IMG/VR virus record: IMGVR_UViG_3300033182_000678
Span: 1-64,000 of that record
Strand: one strand, 5' to 3'
DNA length: 64,000 nt
From: a virus
Under the pieces are notes generated by a model. The model did not search any database and was not told the origin of the DNA. It was given only the letters and a program-made list of their open reading frames with translations. The translations under genes were made by a program, and so were the position numbers. This document shows, piece by piece, positions 1-7,330 of this stretch. Position 1 is the first letter of the stretch. Each line of letters begins with the position of its first letter.

Positions 1-290
1 CTAAGAACGAGGAGGTCAAATGGAACATCGTGTTTCTTGAGCCATTGTTTAGTAGCAAAGAAAGACCTATCGTTCCTACCTGAAAAGATTACAATCTTGA
101 AACCATCAGCCTTAAAGAGTTGAGCCAACTTGATTACAGGATGATTCGGTTTATCCCAATCCATAATAGAATCGGGAGAAGCAAAGATATCCCAATCTAA
201 CTTACCATTTGGTTTCATAGACTTATCTCTCCTAACATCAATATTAGCGAGAGTACCATCTAAGTCAAATATAACCGTTTTCTTGTTCAT
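1..290 (-). CDS. HAD-superfamily phosphatase, partial (3' end beyond window)
   Basis: The reading frame starts at ATG 288-290 and is still open at base 1, so only about 96 residues are visible. Residues 6-13 read IFDLDGTL, the HAD nucleophile motif I (DxDGT). A second HAD landmark, IVIFSGRN, follows near residue 75 and matches motif II (hydrophobic stretch then S/T). The spacing and the SGRND sequence resemble the 3'-phosphatase domain of T4 polynucleotide kinase and related phage nucleotidases. The start is set by a strong Shine-Dalgarno AGGAGAT just upstream. A promoter-like element lies 24 bases further up. HAD fold is clear; the substrate is not. Confidence 0.8.
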   Translation of the reverse strand, partial: MNKKTVIFDLDGTLANIDVRRDKSMKPNGKLDWDIFASPDSIMDWDKPNHPVIKLAQLFKADGFKIVIFSGRNDRSFFATKQWLKKHDVPFDLLVL

Positions 291-313
291 AATATCTCCT
301 TTTAACATACCTA

Positions 314-343
314 AAGGTACAAATAAAATACTATGTAAGTCAA
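314..343 (-). promoter_or_regulatory. Sigma70-like promoter for the HAD gene
   Basis: Minus-strand -35 TTGACT (338-343) preceded by GC, an 18-base spacer, and a -10-like TACCTT (314-319). The same GCTTGAC plus 18-base spacing occurs at 4236-4265 and 21319-21348, which makes this weak -10 more believable. It would give a leader of about 17 bases before the HAD start codon. Inference from sequence only. Confidence 0.35.
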
Positions 344-346
344 GCT

Positions 347-619
347 TTATTTTCGTTTTTTCTTATTTTTTTTCATTGATTTTCTGTAGTATAGATACTT
401 GAGTATCTCATACTTTGTCTCGGAACCACGAACACCTGCGACTGGTGTGATTTGTTCTACTTCAAAATAGACCTCTGTAACTTCTTCTATTTCTTCCCAT
501 TCATAATTATCCCAAAGGTTATTAAGGTCAAGAGACAAAGTATCCTCTACCTCTTGACCCATTAAACTACTGAGTGAGAAGAGTAGGTAACTCAGCCAAA
601 TAAAATGTCGTTGAATCAT
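347..619 (-). CDS. Small secreted protein, unknown function
   Basis: About 90 residues. From the ATG at 617-619 the N-terminus has basic residues (MIQRHF), a hydrophobic core (WLSYLLFSLSSL) and a GQ end, a typical signal peptide. The mature part is acidic, followed by ITPVAGVRGSE and a very basic KKNKKKRK tail. The open frame extends further upstream to 724, but that part lies inside the preceding pilin gene and is low-complexity methionine-rich sequence, so I chose the internal start that creates a signal peptide. The gene overlaps the end of the pseudopilin gene by about 50 bases, suggesting the same transcript. I do not recognise the family. An exported partner of the pilins is a guess from position. 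Confidence 0.5.
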   Translation of the reverse strand: MIQRHFIWLSYLLFSLSSLMGQEVEDTLSLDLNNLWDNYEWEEIEEVTEVYFEVEQITPVAGVRGSETKYEILKYLYYRKSMKKNKKKRK

Positions 620-992
620 ATTCATAAAAGTAGATATCATCATTTTTTCTGTGATGATACACTCTTCCATTACCATCATTATCATAATCAAACTGCCACT
701 CATCATCTTCATCAGGTATACCATACTCTAAGTTGACTTTTACATTACGACTCCTACCAATAATAGTTAGTGGATTTGTAGGCCAACTCTCAATACCAGT
801 TGCAAGTAATCTTTCATATGCCTCTTGTTCCAATCCCGCCCATATCCTATCAACGAATGCCTTTTCTGCTGCATTCTCTGCATTATTTAATGTATCGGCG
901 TATCTTGGTATTGCGACTGCTGCGAGTATCCCTAAGATTATTGTTACCATTACTAACTCTATTAGTGTGAACCCTTTACTTACTTTCTTCAT
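567..992 (-). CDS. Type II secretion pseudopilin (GspG-like prepilin)
   Basis: About 141 residues starting MKKVSKGFTLIEL. KG followed by FTLIEL is the class III prepilin peptidase site: cleavage after Gly, methylatable Phe at +1, Glu at +5. A hydrophobic helix of about 20 residues follows (VMVTIILGILAAVAIPRYAD), with the conserved Pro of the pilin spine. The C-terminal part is polar and ends in an aspartate-rich stretch with DNDGNGR, reminiscent of the calcium site of GspG. ATG 990-992 is preceded by AAAGGGA; another in-frame ATG lies at 1005-1007 without a ribosome site. Prepilins need a host prepilin peptidase to mature. It sits directly downstream of a second pilin-like gene. Such genes are typical of bacterial chromosomes, so finding them in a phage operon is unusual. 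Confidence 0.85.
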   Translation of the reverse strand: MKKVSKGFTLIELVMVTIILGILAAVAIPRYADTLNNAENAAEKAFVDRIWAGLEQEAYERLLATGIESWPTNPLTIIGRSRNVKVNLEYGIPDEDDEWQFDYDNDGNGRVYHHRKNDDIYFYEYDSTTFYLAELPTLLTQ

Positions 993-1008
993 GATTTTCC
1001 CTTTCATG

Positions 1009-1638
1009 TTATGGTTGAAGTTTTTTGTGTAATCCTGCTGGATTTTCTAAATCTGCCACATATAAGATTGGTGAATATGATGCAGTTCCTGCACCACCAC
1101 CTGGTATCACTATGTAAATGTAGTGTCCATCTTGAAATGGTGATTTAATTGCGTTTCTACCGAATTGGTCTAAAAACTCTTCTGCTCCTACTGATACATC
1201 GTAGTAATCATCAAAGTTATCATCTTCTGATGTAGAGATATTGTGTCCACTTGGTGCACTTGCCTGTGGATGATTGGTACTAAATACTGATACCCAGTTA
1301 CTACCCTCAATATCATCATACGAACCAAATGTTGAGATACCCTCTAATAATAACTCCTCTGTTTCATATCCACCAACTACCTCATCATACTTTACTTGAC
1401 CTGGAAATCTACCTCTACCCTCACGAACCACCATATCATTATAGAAGTTCATAGCAGATTGAGTTATCTTATCTATATCGGCTTCTGTTTTTCTTTCCTT
1501 CGCTGCCTCACCCACTCCACTAAATCTTGGAGCTGCGGTAGTTGCCAAGGTTGCCATCATCGCAGTAGTGACTGCGAACTCTGCGAGAGAATTACCTCTC
1601 TTACTTTTTATTTTTTTAATTAAGTTTTCAAACATCAT
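1009..1638 (-). CDS. Pilin-like protein with prepilin leader
   Basis: 209 residues. After a basic leader (KKIKSKRG) comes a prepilin-type junction: Gly then NSLAEF with Glu at +5, followed by a hydrophobic helix AVTTAMMATLATTAAPRFSG. The rest is polar and Gly/Ser/Asp-rich, ending with a hydrophobic block (HYIYIVIPGGGAG), compatible with a globular pilin head. The Shine-Dalgarno AGAGGAGAAG before ATG 1636-1638 is strong, and this is the first gene of the short pilin operon. The sequence around the cleavage site is less canonical than in the next gene, so prepilin processing is inferred. It could be a minor or major pseudopilin forming a short pseudopilus with its neighbour. Confidence 0.7.
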   Translation of the reverse strand: MMFENLIKKIKSKRGNSLAEFAVTTAMMATLATTAAPRFSGVGEAAKERKTEADIDKITQSAMNFYNDMVVREGRGRFPGQVKYDEVVGGYETEELLLEGISTFGSYDDIEGSNWVSVFSTNHPQASAPSGHNISTSEDDNFDDYYDVSVGAEEFLDQFGRNAIKSPFQDGHYIYIVIPGGGAGTASYSPILYVADLENPAGLHKKLQP

Positions 1639-1673
1639 TCTTCTCCTCTGTTTGTTACCTATATGTTACAAAA

Positions 1674-1702
1674 AGCATACCAAACCTCGTCATTTTTGAA
1701 AA
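1674..1702 (-). promoter_or_regulatory. Extended -10 promoter for the pilin operon
   Basis: Minus strand TGGTATGCT (1674-1682) matches an extended -10 (TGnTATAAT), with TTTTCA (1697-1702) at 17-base spacing as a -35. It sits 36 bases upstream of the pilin-like start and downstream of the hairpin at 1744-1774, so this operon may have its own promoter. No experimental support. Confidence 0.4.
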
Positions 1703-1743
1703 ATAATTTTATATTATTGTATATGTGGATTTAGAGCAGGCAC

Positions 1744-1774
1744 AAAAAAACCACTCGTGTTTAAGTGGTTTTTT
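1744..1774 (-). terminator. Rho-independent terminator (probably bidirectional)
   Basis: An A-run plus CCACT (1744-1755) pairs perfectly with AGTGG plus a T-run (1764-1774) around an 8-base loop. Read on either strand it is a hairpin followed by Ts. It lies between the XhlA-like gene and the pilin operon and would insulate the pilin genes from upstream transcription. Confidence 0.75.
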
Positions 1775-1821
1775 CTAATGTATTATTTCGTTACAAGAGT
1801 GTAACATTTTGTTTTGTGATG

Positions 1822-2106
1822 TTACACTTTGAACATATCCCACATATGTTTAAAGAATAATCCTAAGAAACCTGTTCCTATAACACCTCTCCACTTTTTA
1901 GTATCTTGTCGGAATTGTGAGTTCAGTTTTGTTTCTGCCCATAATCCCTCGTGTGGATTAAATAAGTTTTCTTTAATAAATCTAATATCTTCATGAACTT
2001 CTGAATGTTGTTTATCATTTAATTTTTTCATCTCATCAATACTTTGTGTGATGTTATCAATTTTATTATGAATCAAATCAAACTCTTTTCTATCTTGTGC
2101 ATTCAT
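1822..2106 (-). CDS. Small coiled-coil protein with C-terminal hydrophobic helix (XhlA-like layout)
   Basis: About 94 residues. The first two thirds are a heptad-rich coiled coil (DLIHNKIDNITQSIDEMKK). Near the end is a short hydrophobic helix (GVIGTGFLGLFFKHMW). Coiled coil followed by a terminal membrane helix is the layout of XhlA/hemolysin-type phage proteins, but I see no sequence signature, so this is only an analogy. I prefer the ATG at 2104-2106 because GGAGA sits six bases upstream; an alternative ATG is at 2116-2118. It is the last gene before the terminator at 1744. Confidence 0.6.
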   Translation of the reverse strand: MNAQDRKEFDLIHNKIDNITQSIDEMKKLNDKQHSEVHEDIRFIKENLFNPHEGLWAETKLNSQFRQDTKKWRGVIGTGFLGLFFKHMWDMFKV

Positions 2107-2157
2107 GGGGTTCTCCATTGTTTGTATTCTACTATAAATATCAAACTTCTAAAAAAC

Positions 2158-2889
2158 TTATATGAAAAATAACTCGTTAAAAAAATTATTTTTTCTACTG
2201 ATTTTTGTAATTCTCTTTGTGATAAATCTATTTTTATTATTGTGTTCAATGTAGTTAAAAACTTCCATAGATTTGTTCATATCTTCAATATATTTTTCAG
2301 TAACTATGTTGTCCATAAAATCTATTTTTTTAAATCGTTCATCATGTATTAAAAGAGTTTTTAATACACTTACTTCATCTGTGTGACTTGTGACCTCTTC
2401 TCTATCCCAATTAAAGTTTTTAATTTGTTTAAATAAAAACCATTCTATATAATAACTCCAATGTCGTTTTAGATTAATAAAATGAACTTTATTTAAATCT
2501 TTAAATCCACCAAGTACATATATTCTATTGTGTAAGTCTATAATTGAATGATGATAGAAAATAACTTCATCTTTTTTCTCTGTATAAACTTGATATAATC
2601 TATCAACTAAATCTGGTCTATTTTCAAATATATTATCATGCCACACATGACCCTCAAAATATCCTCTCAAATCTTGAACTTGACCAGATAAAAACCTTTC
2701 CATTGGATTTCTATATATAAATACTTTTAAATAATCTTCATATTTTTCATAATCAGTTTCATCACTCGGAAAGTGTTCATAATTGACATTTTTTAAATAA
2801 ATGTTTCTTATATGACTTGAACCAAGTTTGGCACCAGTATATATCATTACTTTACTTTTAGGTATTGTAAATACTGATGCCTGACTCAT
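2158..2889 (-). CDS. Sulfotransferase-like protein
   Basis: 243 residues. The pattern fits the PAPS-dependent sulfotransferase fold. An N-terminal strand and P-loop-like segment, IYTGAKLGSSHIRN (residues 16-29), stands at the 5'-phosphosulfate site. VFIYRNPMERFLSGQ (56-70) matches the RdPveRfLS motif that binds the 3'-phosphate. The family uses PAPS to sulfate glycans or proteins. An APS kinase gene at 54.2 kb could supply PAPS, so sulfation of host or virion surface glycan is a plausible role. The gene overlaps the preceding membrane-protein gene by one base (TAATG), implying translational coupling. The acceptor cannot be read from the sequence. Confidence 0.7.
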   Translation of the reverse strand: MSQASVFTIPKSKVMIYTGAKLGSSHIRNIYLKNVNYEHFPSDETDYEKYEDYLKVFIYRNPMERFLSGQVQDLRGYFEGHVWHDNIFENRPDLVDRLYQVYTEKKDEVIFYHHSIIDLHNRIYVLGGFKDLNKVHFINLKRHWSYYIEWFLFKQIKNFNWDREEVTSHTDEVSVLKTLLIHDERFKKIDFMDNIVTEKYIEDMNKSMEVFNYIEHNNKNRFITKRITKISRKNNFFNELFFI

Positions 2890-3137
2890 TATTTTTTATA
2901 ATTTTTCTTATAAGGTCTTTTTTTTCTTGGTTGTGGTTTACCGCTTTTGGTTATCCTAAAGATTTCTTTTTTCAATAACTCTCTTTGAGTTCTTAAATCC
3001 TCTACTTCACCATTTAGGTCACTAATATCATCTCTTAGTTTGTTATTTCTATTGATACTAACTAATCCTAATATTAATATACCTAATACTATACCTAAAA
3101 ATATTCCACAACTAAATGCAATCCATACTGCTTCCAT
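2889..3137 (-). CDS. Small single-pass membrane protein with coiled coil and basic tail
   Basis: 82 residues. One transmembrane helix (residues 4-27, WIAFSCGIFLGIVLGILILG), then a polar coiled coil (LRDDISDLNGEVEDLRTQR) and a strongly basic tail (PRKKRPYKKNYKK). The layout is like an Rz/i-spanin or a cytoplasmic-facing scaffold, but no family signature is visible. Its start codon overlaps the stop of the 37-residue gene before it (TAATG), and its stop overlaps the sulfotransferase start, so three genes are translationally coupled. Confidence 0.6.
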   Translation of the reverse strand: MEAVWIAFSCGIFLGIVLGILILGLVSINRNNKLRDDISDLNGEVEDLRTQRELLKKEIFRITKSGKPQPRKKRPYKKNYKK

Positions 3138-3250
3138 TATCTTATATCCCTTTTAACATCTCTGTATTGTTCAAAAATATCTCTATCTAATTCTACATTC
3201 AATCTGTAAAATACAATACAAAAGACTATTGTTATTATTAATTCCATCAT
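3137..3250 (-). CDS. 37-residue membrane peptide
   Basis: Open frame from ATG 3248-3250 (a second ATG follows directly) to TAA 3137-3139. It begins MMELIITIVFCIVFY, a single short hydrophobic helix, followed by a charged tail (LDRDIFEQYRDVKRDIR). Both ends overlap neighbouring genes in the ATGA/TAATG manner, which is the best evidence that it is translated. Function unknown; small membrane peptides of this type are common in phage accessory operons. Confidence 0.5.
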   Translation of the reverse strand: MMELIITIVFCIVFYRLNVELDRDIFEQYRDVKRDIR

Positions 3251-3528
3251 CCTAATCCATCCTTACCACTTAAGGAGTCATCTGTTTCAACTTTATCTTC
3301 TTCCCACCATTGATATGGTGTTACTGATGATGGTTTTTTATTTGTCGCCTGAAACTGAGTATCATACTCGTCCCTTCTCATCACTTTCCATAACCTATTG
3401 AATGCCTCTCTATCTGACATTTTCTTTACACCTTGAAAGAATGTGGTTGCTCCACTTACACCTACATCACTATCCAAGTCTGCTGATGTTACTATCTCAT
3501 CATATTTGTTTACTAATACATACTGCAA
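3247..3528 (-). CDS. Hypothetical protein, TTG start
   Basis: 93 residues. I chose TTG 3526-3528 because AGGAG lies seven bases upstream and no in-frame ATG or GTG fits. The N-terminus MQYVLVNKYDEIVTSADLDSD looks like a small beta domain; the middle is charged (RRDEYDTQF) with a SVTPYQWWEED segment and an acidic C-terminus. No signal peptide or membrane helix. Family not recognised. It overlaps the start of the 37-residue membrane peptide gene. Confidence 0.55.
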   Translation of the reverse strand: MQYVLVNKYDEIVTSADLDSDVGVSGATTFFQGVKKMSDREAFNRLWKVMRRDEYDTQFQATNKKPSSVTPYQWWEEDKVETDDSLSGKDGLG

Positions 3529-3538
3529 CTCTCATCTC

Positions 3539-4123
3539 CTAATTTAATATTATCCCAAATGTCCTATCTTTATATTCTCCATACCAATCAGTAAAGGACA
3601 CATTTACATGAACGGTATCACCAACCATTGTTTTTACTGGCCCAAACATAGTGTTTACTTCACCATATGTATCTGGTTGTGTTGATGGATAAGAAGAACC
3701 ATTTACGGTAGGTACTTCAAATCCATAGAATTGTGTTACATATGTCGTATCGTAATTGACATACATTAAATCTTCTGTGAGTCCTCTCTTTACTATGTAT
3801 CCAAGTGTATCACCTATAGTCCAATAATGTGTGGAACGCCATTTAACTCCTAACCATTCCATATCATCTCTTTCCCACCATTCATAATCTTTACCTTCAC
3901 TTGTGATATGAGCAGTTAATCGTTTTACTGATTGCCATTTATTCATATCAAGATTCATATGGTAGTATCCATTTTCATCTTGTGGTAGGTCAACACTTAA
4001 TTCAATATTGAAATTAGGATAATTATATTTTGTATCCTCACATCCAATAAATATTAATAAACTAATTCCTATTAGGATGTTTTTTGTTAAACTTATTATT
4101 TTGTTTTTTATTGAGTTCATCAT
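3539..4123 (-). CDS. Predicted lipoprotein, unknown function
   Basis: 194 residues. The N-terminus is basic (KNKIISLTKN), then hydrophobic (ILIGISLLIFIGC), with the lipobox Cys at about residue 28 followed by EDT. This is a type II signal peptide with lipidated Cys. The mature part is rich in aromatic residues and beta-type sequence (WKSTHYWTIGDTLGY-like stretches) and resembles small outer-membrane lipoproteins of Bacteroidota-like bacteria. The start overlaps the 53-residue gene upstream. A phage lipoprotein might act in superinfection exclusion or receptor masking, but that is inferred from other phages rather than shown here. Confidence 0.65.
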   Translation of the reverse strand: MMNSIKNKIISLTKNILIGISLLIFIGCEDTKYNYPNFNIELSVDLPQDENGYYHMNLDMNKWQSVKRLTAHITSEGKDYEWWERDDMEWLGVKWRSTHYWTIGDTLGYIVKRGLTEDLMYVNYDTTYVTQFYGFEVPTVNGSSYPSTQPDTYGEVNTMFGPVKTMVGDTVHVNVSFTDWYGEYKDRTFGIILN

Positions 4124-4223
4124 AACTTTTTTTCTTCCTTTTTGGTTTTATTTTTGATTGTATTCTTTCACGAAAAGTCTCTTCTTCAAGTTCTTCCCAT
4201 CCATTCCAATCATACTTTGGCAT
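4062..4223 (-). CDS. 53-residue basic protein
   Basis: ATG 4221-4223 to TAG 4062-4064, with a strong ribosome site GGGAG six bases upstream. The sequence is very charged: MPKYDWNGWEELEEETFRER then lysine-rich segments. It overlaps the start of the lipoprotein gene by about 60 bases in another frame. The good ribosome site and the promoter at 4236-4265 directly upstream argue it is expressed. Function unknown; a small nucleic-acid-binding protein is possible. Confidence 0.55.
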   Translation of the reverse strand: MPKYDWNGWEELEEETFRERIQSKIKPKRKKKSYDELNKKQNNKFNKKHPNRN

Positions 4224-4235
4224 TTATAACTCCCT

Positions 4236-4265
4236 AATATACTAATTTATTATGATACGAGTCAA
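4236..4265 (-). promoter_or_regulatory. Sigma70-like promoter for the surface cassette
   Basis: Minus strand GCTTGACT with -35 TTGACT (4260-4265), an 18-base spacer and -10 TATATT (4236-4241). It is nearly the same as the element at 21319-21348 and overlaps the stop codon of the gene before it. It would drive the 53-residue protein, the lipoprotein and the genes after them down to the terminator at 1744. Confidence 0.6.
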
Positions 4266-4504
4266 GCTCTTTTTATCTTTAATTTCTCTACCTTGTCAAG
4301 AAATTCTGTTAGTGTGTACTTACCACCCTTTTCATCAAGAATAGTATAGTTCTCTAATGATTCAGGACTCGTGTTTATCATATTTATAAGTGCAACCCAT
4401 CCTTGTTCAGGATAAAAACTACCCAAACTTTCTTCACCCAATATATTACTACTGAACATTAGATTTTCTTTTGATTCTTTTTTATTGAGTATGAAATATG
4501 TCAT
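4262..4504 (-). CDS. Hypothetical protein
   Basis: 80 residues, MTYFILNKKESKENLMFSS then a region ending LTEFLDKVEKLKIKRA. No signal peptide, membrane segment or motif that I recognise. It overlaps the end of the SGNH hydrolase gene by about 20 bases and is the last gene of the long glycan operon before a new promoter. Confidence 0.5.
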   Translation of the reverse strand: MTYFILNKKESKENLMFSSNILGEESLGSFYPEQGWVALINMINTSPESLENYTILDEKGGKYTLTEFLDKVEKLKIKRA

Positions 4505-5156
4505 GTATATCCTCTGATACTATTTTATATCCTTTTGTTGATGGATGTGCTCTTCCTTTTACAAATGGATTGGTTTCATCCAATCCTTTTTCAAATAACT
4601 CTGAATCTTTTTTGTTTAATAACATATCAGTAATAGAACTATCTGTATATAAATAGTTTTCTTTTTTTACAAAATCAGGTTTTTTATAACTTTCTACCGT
4701 ATTTACAAATACATAACCTTTTACATTTGGTGTATTGTCAAGTATATGTTTTACTTTTAACACCCACATTTTATATAGTGTATTGAAATACTCATCATCA
4801 TGACAATAAATTAAATAATCTTCCCATAGTTTGTTATTCTGTGGTTCTATAAGATTAGGATGGTCGTATTTATCCACTTGAAGAATATTTCTTCCCCATG
4901 AAGATGCAAAATCTAACCATGGTAAATTTTCTCTCAAGAATGATGTTACACCCACTACACAAAAACACTCATGAACAAATGAATTTTCTTTTATAGAAGA
5001 TAACACTTCAGTATTGTTTGAACCTGCATACCCATAATTATTAACACTCCAACCCTCTTCACTTAACCAATAATCAATATTCATTTTTCTACCATTTTTA
5101 TGATGGTCTGCACAAGAACCATAGATAAAACTATCTCCAAATAAGTTAATTATCAT
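4482..5156 (-). CDS. SGNH/GDSL-like hydrolase
   Basis: 224 residues. Residues 6-11 are FGDSFI, the GDS block with the nucleophile Ser. GYAGSNN near residue 43 supplies the block II Gly and block III-like Asn. RAHPSTKGY near residue 205 gives the block V His in the usual D/x-H-P context. The family removes or transfers acyl groups (often acetyl) on sugars and peptidoglycan. Lying at the end of an operon of glycosyltransferases, it probably modifies the glycan made there. The start overlaps the glycosyltransferase stop. No export signal, so it acts in the cytoplasm unless packaged. Confidence 0.7.
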   Translation of the reverse strand: MIINLFGDSFIYGSCADHHKNGRKMNIDYWLSEEGWSVNNYGYAGSNNTEVLSSIKENSFVHECFCVVGVTSFLRENLPWLDFASSWGRNILQVDKYDHPNLIEPQNNKLWEDYLIYCHDDEYFNTLYKMWVLKVKHILDNTPNVKGYVFVNTVESYKKPDFVKKENYLYTDSSITDMLLNKKDSELFEKGLDETNPFVKGRAHPSTKGYKIVSEDIHDIFHTQ

Positions 5157-6330
5157 TTTTGATTAGTGTCTCCTCGGATGTCTGTAGATTAGTAATTCTA
5201 ATTTTCAATATACCTAATTCAAATGAACCAAAGTCACCACTATCTTGTATTATATCAGGTAACTTTGTAATGTATTGGAAATTCTCATTGTTTAATCTTT
5301 CACCATCAACCCTAACCACAATACCATTTTTAGGATACGCTCTATCACGATGAACTCTTCTTCTCAATGGATAATCAGTTCTTGGTTGTTCATTCTTAAT
5401 ATACTCTTGTATGTAACCACCATCTGGTACAAAAATATTACTACACCATGGTTCACAATTAGATAAGATATTGTAATCACAATAATTCTCAATCACAATA
5501 CCAATATCATATTTAGGCGAGACTATTGGTTTCATGTGTTCATCATGTTGAACTGCAGTTCCCCACTTTCTTATGAAATTTCTCATGTTTTTAGTTGTTG
5601 TCTCAATCCATTCAGGACTATCTTTACCTGGTGCACCACCTGCAGATGGATTAAATCTTGAACCTCTACAAGTCATATGATAAACATAACCTTGCCAAGT
5701 CTGTATAAACCTAACACCATTTAAATGTAGTCTATTGAATATATCTGAGTCTTCTTTACTTTGTGGTCTGAATAATTTGTCATGTCCACCAATTGATTGA
5801 AAGTCTTCCTTATATATTGCCCAAGGTGCGAATATTCCTTCTGTTGGTTCTTTGTTCGGTGATAATTGTGAATATTCTCTTAAAAATCTTTCTTCTTGAA
5901 ATTCTTCCGGTTCTATTCCATAATCAGCTATTATTTTCTCTGGCCCAGCAGGATGTAGTGGTGGTTCTATTCTTGTGAGTGATACTACTTTACCTTTTTC
6001 TAATAATCTATCTATTTCTTTATCTGCATTTGGACACAAATACATATCGGAATGAAAGAACACAACTCTATCATTTGTTGCATACTCATTCACTAACTTA
6101 TCATATAGTATTGTAAGTCCTTCTCTTTCGGGGCCTTTGTTTACATAAAGTTTGATATTTTTATCTCTCTTCATCCAAACTAATATCTGTTCTAAGGTTC
6201 CATCTGTTGAGGCATCATCTGCGAAACATATCTCATGTTCTACTGATGAGTTCTTACGAATACTCTCATAACACCACTTCAGATATTTTAAGTTATTTCG
6301 GGATGGTACAATAAAACTAATCGGCTTCAT
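5146..6330 (-). CDS. Glycosyltransferase family 2
   Basis: 394 residues. It opens with the GT-A signature ISFIVPSRNNLKYLKWCYESI (residues 4-24); CFADDASTDGTLEQ (about 35-48) carries the DD/ST-DGT nucleotide-sugar contacts; VVFFHSDMYLCPNAD (about 89-103) holds the DxD-like metal site (SDM). FAPWAIYKEDF and a DSDIFNRL segment fit the acceptor-side helices. About 110 residues after the catalytic domain have no clear match. It overlaps its neighbours at both ends (15 and 14 bases), so it belongs to one long operon. Confidence 0.85.
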   Translation of the reverse strand: MKPISFIVPSRNNLKYLKWCYESIRKNSSVEHEICFADDASTDGTLEQILVWMKRDKNIKLYVNKGPEREGLTILYDKLVNEYATNDRVVFFHSDMYLCPNADKEIDRLLEKGKVVSLTRIEPPLHPAGPEKIIADYGIEPEEFQEERFLREYSQLSPNKEPTEGIFAPWAIYKEDFQSIGGHDKLFRPQSKEDSDIFNRLHLNGVRFIQTWQGYVYHMTCRGSRFNPSAGGAPGKDSPEWIETTTKNMRNFIRKWGTAVQHDEHMKPIVSPKYDIGIVIENYCDYNILSNCEPWCSNIFVPDGGYIQEYIKNEQPRTDYPLRRRVHRDRAYPKNGIVVRVDGERLNNENFQYITKLPDIIQDSGDFGSFELGILKIRITNLQTSEETLIKNDN

Positions 6331-7330
6331 TTTCTTTTAACCACTCTCTTAAATGTTCTAATCGTTTCTCTTCACTTGGAAATGCACCTTTGTTACATTT
6401 TCTACACATTCTAAGTTTATCTCTCTGTCCTTTTTTTAGTGTCTCTCTGTAATGAGTATATGAATCATTAATCCATACATCTTCAATTCTTTCATTCAAT
6501 ACATTACCATGTATCACTTTATATTCCCAATCACAACAACATAACAATGCATCTCCATTCCATTTGATATACATTTGTGAACTTGGGAAATGACAATCTT
6601 TTTGTGGAACTGGCATATCAGGATTCACATTTGTTAAACCACCACGATTCCAAAATGTAAATGGGCCGAAGTGACTATCCTTTGACATACTCTTTTTCAT
6701 TTGTGTCACATTGTAATTTGATGACAATGTAATAAAACATTTACCATTAACACCTTGAAATGATTCTAATTGTTTTAGTAATTTAGTTGCATATTTATCA
6801 TCAAAATAATCATCTATTTGTATTGAAGTTAGTCCTGCATCAATCATATCACTAAGAAGTTCTGTAGTTAATCCTGTTCCATTTGTATTAATTTTGATTG
6901 GATTTTTTGGTAAATATTTTCTTGTTATTCCAATTATCTCTACCATTCTATCTTTATCCATCAATGGTTCATTCATAAGATAAGGTGAAACTCTACCAGT
7001 AAAATTTAAGTCTGCCAAGTTCTTTACTATTTTAGTATAGTTTTCAATAGACATTATATTATAAGGAATACCTTTTTTCTTTCCTTCTAACCTATCCCAT
7101 ATCATATAGTGATTAGGACAAAAGTCACATTTCAAATTACAAAATTCTATTGTTTGAATTTGTATCTGACCAAATAATGGAAATCCTTCTATTTTTGGTG
7201 GTTCATAACCTAATGATAAGTGTGGATTAACTGGGTCATGTGTTGCAACATCTTCTGATGGAACACCAATTAGTATATCTCTAATTGGATAAAATTCTAT
7301 GTGTTTGTCTTGTTCCAATGTTGTACCCAC
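6317..7330 (-). CDS. Radical SAM/SPASM protein in the glycan operon
   Basis: 337 residues. CNLKCDFC (about residues 64-71) is the CxxxCxxC cluster that binds the [4Fe-4S] used to cleave S-adenosylmethionine. A C-terminal cysteine set follows (CCCDWEY about 254, then CRKCNKG), typical of SPASM/twitch auxiliary clusters. INTNGTGL matches the usual SAM-contact strand. SPASM enzymes modify peptides or sugars. Its position between glycosyltransferase genes, with 14- and 34-base overlaps, suggests a sugar-modifying step. Substrate unknown. Confidence 0.85.
   Translation of the reverse strand: MGTTLEQDKHIEFYPIRDILIGVPSEDVATHDPVNPHLSLGYEPPKIEGFPLFGQIQIQTIEFCNLKCDFCPNHYMIWDRLEGKKKGIPYNIMSIENYTKIVKNLADLNFTGRVSPYLMNEPLMDKDRMVEIIGITRKYLPKNPIKINTNGTGLTTELLSDMIDAGLTSIQIDDYFDDKYATKLLKQLESFQGVNGKCFITLSSNYNVTQMKKSMSKDSHFGPFTFWNRGGLTNVNPDMPVPQKDCHFPSSQMYIKWNGDALLCCCDWEYKVIHGNVLNERIEDVWINDSYTHYRETLKKGQRDKLRMCRKCNKGAFPSEEKRLEHLREWLKENEAD

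Noticed and set aside
347-724. Long 125-codon version of the small secreted gene
   Set aside because: The first 35 codons lie within the pilin gene and are methionine-rich low-complexity sequence; the internal start gives a clean signal peptide.
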